A stretch of DNA of 64,000 bases. Origin: Clostridium_AW sp963515715. Its GTDB lineage: Bacteria; Bacillota; Clostridia; Clostridiales; Clostridiaceae. Location of the stretch: NCBI RefSeq assembly GCF_963515715.1, contig NZ_CAUPZS010000022.1, positions 1-64,000 of the forward strand, read 5' to 3'. A program made the position numbers and the translations under genes. Below the pieces are notes generated by a model that did no database searches, was not told the origin of the DNA, and was given only the letters and a program-made list of their open reading frames with translations. The first letter of the stretch is position 1, and each line of letters opens with the position of its first letter. This document shows positions 62,086-64,000 of this stretch, in pieces.

Positions 62086-62347
62086 GCATATTAAAAAATA
62101 ATTAGAGAATTCGGACATAAATCTCAGTAAAAATTTAATTAACCAAATCTAATATTTTTCCTTTCCTATACCTTTATATCCTAATTCTCTAATATCAATA
62201 GGCAGATTTTCCATATATTCATTTATATGTTATCATATATTTAATCACCTAAAAATAAGGTGATATATTTATGTAATGAATTATATTAAATTATTAATAT
62301 TTTTATTATGAAAAGACATTATTTTGCGACAAAGGAGTATACTCACT
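62086..62347. other. Divergent intergenic region between marR and the MATE gene
   Basis: No gene is visible in this stretch. It holds a 7-bp hairpin, ATCACCT (62244-62250) with AGGTGAT (62258-62264), in what would be the MATE leader. It ends with the SD AAGGAG ten bases before ATG 62348. A convincing -35/-10 pair for the MATE gene was not found, although the DNA is very AT-rich. Confidence 0.4.
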
Positions 62348-63721
62348 ATGGTAATAGATATGAAAAAAGGAAATCCAACAAAACTTATATTAAGCTTTGC
62401 ATTTCCAATGCTTATCGGAAACATATTTCAGCAAGTATACAATATGGTTGATTCTATTGTAGTTGGTAGATTTGTAGGTAAAAATGCCCTTGCTGCTGTC
62501 GGTTCATCTTTTTCCCTTATGAACTTCATTACTTTATTAATAATTGGACTATGTATGGGAAGTTCTATTGTGATTTCTCAATATTTTGGTGCTGAAGACT
62601 ATGAAGGTTTAAAACGTGTAGTTTCAACATCTTTTATTTTTATGTTTATATTTACTATATTTTTATCAGTTTTAACATTTTTATTTACAGAACCCCTTTT
62701 AGTACTGATTAAAACTCCAGCTGAAATATTAAAAGACTCTACTTCTTATCTTCAGATTGTTTTTGCTGGATTAATATTTACATTTTTATATAATGCATCA
62801 GCGTCACTTTTAAGAGCATTAGGTGACTCAAAAACATCCTTATATTTTTTAGTTATTGCTTCTATTATCAATATTGTATTGGATCTTGTATTTGTTTTAA
62901 ATTTCAAAATGGGCGTTACAGGAGTTGCATATGCTACGGTTATATCCCAGGCTGTTGCTTCAATTTTAAGTTTAATATATGCTTTTTCAAAGGTTCCCAT
63001 ACTAAAAATGAAGAGAAAAGAATTTGTATTTGATCGTACAATTTTTCCGGTTATAGCAAAGTATAGTTTCTTAACTTCTATGCAACAATCTATTATGTCT
63101 ATAGGAATGGTAGCTGTACAAGGCCTTGTAAACACATTTGGTGCAGATGTAATAGCAGCCTTTACTGCCGCTGGAAAGATTGATTCACTTGCATACCTTC
63201 CTGTTCAAGATTTTGGTAACGCCTTCTCAACTTATGTAGCCCAAAACGTAGGAGCAGGTGAAACAGAAAGGGTAAAGCAAGGAGTAAAATCTGCCATTAA
63301 AACAATTGTTGTTTTCTGCATTATTTCATCCATTTTGATTCTAATGTCATCAGAATATCTTATGAAAATATTTATTGACTCCAGTGAAGTAAAAGTAATA
63401 CAAACTGGCATTGAATATATATCTGTAGTTGGAATGTTTTATATGTTAATTGGATTTCTTTTTATGTTCTATGGTTTCTTTAGAGGAGTAGGCAATCTTA
63501 AAATGTCTGTAGTATTAACAATAGTCTCTCTTGGTACTCGTGTACTAATGGCATACACACTTTCTTCTATTTCATTTATTGGTCAAAAGGGTATTTGGTG
63601 GTCCATACCTATTGGATGGGTTTTAGCAGATATTCTTGGATTTATAACTTACAGAAAAGGTAATTGGCAAAATAATATTGATTTAGAATATAAAACAACT
63701 GTGGAAAAAGAATTTGCATAG
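62348..63721 (+). CDS. MATE family exporter linked to MarR
   Basis: A 457-aa twelve-helix MATE antiporter. The opening GNPTKLILSFAFPMLIGNIF and QQVYNMVDSIVVGRFVGK are canonical (the quoted blocks span about residues 8-45), as is the second-half LPVQDFGNAFSTYVAQNVGAG. It exports drugs or metabolites using a Na+ or H+ gradient. Start ATG 62348 follows AAGGAG; the TTG at 62324 lies before it. Because marR is divergent, this is the probable target of that regulator. The hairpin 63724-63753 closes the transcript. Confidence 0.92.
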   Translation: MVIDMKKGNPTKLILSFAFPMLIGNIFQQVYNMVDSIVVGRFVGKNALAAVGSSFSLMNFITLLIIGLCMGSSIVISQYFGAEDYEGLKRVVSTSFIFMFIFTIFLSVLTFLFTEPLLVLIKTPAEILKDSTSYLQIVFAGLIFTFLYNASASLLRALGDSKTSLYFLVIASIINIVLDLVFVLNFKMGVTGVAYATVISQAVASILSLIYAFSKVPILKMKRKEFVFDRTIFPVIAKYSFLTSMQQSIMSIGMVAVQGLVNTFGADVIAAFTAAGKIDSLAYLPVQDFGNAFSTYVAQNVGAGETERVKQGVKSAIKTIVVFCIISSILILMSSEYLMKIFIDSSEVKVIQTGIEYISVVGMFYMLIGFLFMFYGFFRGVGNLKMSVVLTIVSLGTRVLMAYTLSSISFIGQKGIWWSIPIGWVLADILGFITYRKGNWQNNIDLEYKTTVEKEFA

Positions 63722-63723
63722 AT

Positions 63724-63753
63724 AAAAAGGCTCACCATAAGGTAAGCCTTTTT
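63724..63753 (+). terminator. Terminator of the MATE gene
   Basis: AAAAAGGCT (63724-63732) pairs with AGCCTTTTT (63745-63753). ACC/GGT continue the stem inside after one mismatch, and the loop is ATAA. It begins three bases past the stop codon and ends in a T tract. Confidence 0.85.
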
Positions 63754-63858
63754 ATTATCATTTAAATCCAAATCCTTCTCATATATCCTAAACCATCATG
63801 TATTAAAGCTCTAATTACCCAGGAAATATCTTTTCTGCACTCATAAAATGTAAATCAG

Positions 63859-64000
63859 TTAGGAGTTGTTCTCTGTCATAAGCTCCCATCTCACACCAAA
63901 CCTGTCCACTAATGATACCATACAAGTACTATATGTAGTTTCCTTTAGTGGTACGATATCGCTCCCCCCAATACTTAACATTGAATAGGCATCCTTTACC
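63859..64000 (-). CDS. VOC/PhnB-like protein, C-terminal fragment at window edge
   Basis: The last 46 codons of a minus-strand gene that begins beyond the window. The frame reads SIGGSDIVPLKETTYSTCMV and then LVDRFGVRWELMTE, the end of a PhnB/3-demethylubiquinone-methyltransferase-like glyoxalase-fold (VOC) protein; FGVRW is the family's final strand. Such proteins are small metal-binding or stress enzymes with varied substrates. The frame ends with TAA at 63859-63861. Nothing can be said about its promoter. Confidence 0.75.
   Translation of the reverse strand, partial: VKDAYSMLSIGGSDIVPLKETTYSTCMVSLVDRFGVRWELMTENNS

Noticed and set aside
62752..63135. Minus-strand open frame inside the MATE gene
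   Set aside because: It is antisense to a well-recognised transporter and lacks an SD.
63766..63858. Short minus-strand frame reading DISWVIRALIHDGLGYMRR after the VOC gene
   Set aside because: It has no start codon or SD and is under 30 codons; it could be a remnant but cannot be supported.

Overview
The window is AT-rich DNA from a Firmicute that most resembles a Clostridium-type (class Clostridia) chromosome. The grounds are strong AGGAGG/GGGGG Shine-Dalgarno (SD) sites, frequent TTG and GTG starts, a class III fructose-1,6-bisphosphatase, and families typical of clostridia and bacilli (Amj, YmaF, YoaP, GerMN, DUF1653, DUF6440). No rRNA, tRNA, CRISPR array, insertion sequence or origin could be recognised. 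Both window edges cut genes: fbp on the left and a VOC-fold protein on the right.

Layout. 1-4.7 kb: minus-strand fbp, a MATE exporter and a LysM/M14 wall endopeptidase. 5.0-8.0 kb: plus-strand operon of a DUF4358 lipoprotein, an MBOAT acyltransferase and a DHHW (AlgX/AlgJ-like) protein, probably acetylating a surface polymer; then ymaF behind a hairpin that hides its SD. 8.7-13.3 kb: EamA transporter, then a TetR - PepD - membrane transporter operon whose promoter lies inside a 37-bp perfect palindrome. 13.7-29.1 kb: a long, almost wholly minus-strand run of small housekeeping and stress genes (msrA, lepB, two radical SAM enzymes, GNATs, Nudix hydrolases, S41 peptidase, TPR protein, Amj lipid II flippase). 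29.3-31.2 kb: plus-strand GerMN lipoprotein and an isoprenoid-synthase-like protein. 31.3-33.5 kb: a compact three-gene cassette of unknown function ending in a predicted membrane protein.

34.5-53.1 kb is the centrepiece: eleven co-directional genes (about 18.6 kb, minus strand) that look like one operon. In order of transcription they are a W-x-W-P beta-domain protein, a zinc-ribbon GTPase, a large GAP1-like protein, a membrane-anchored GTPase-like protein with a broken P-loop, a secreted/anchored vWA protein, a 1135-aa tubulin/FtsZ-like GTPase, a 779-aa partner of unknown fold, a membrane vWA protein, and then a second W-x-W-P / GTPase / GAP1 set. The triplet W-x-W-P, GTPase, GAP1 therefore occurs twice and brackets a tubulin/vWA core. 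I infer a membrane-linked, nucleotide-driven assembly. It is related to the GTPase/GAP1/vWA 'biological conflict' systems known from comparative genomics, but no obvious toxic effector is present.

53.3-64 kb: SagB-type nitroreductase, a divergent peptide deformylase, GNAT, DUF4026/DUF4261-like protein, GrpB family protein, methyltransferase, MFS exporter, a serine hydrolase, and a MarR regulator divergent from a second MATE exporter (mepR/mepA-like arrangement).

Family names come from motif recognition alone; no database search was run. Start codons were chosen by SD spacing and often differ from the longest open frame.
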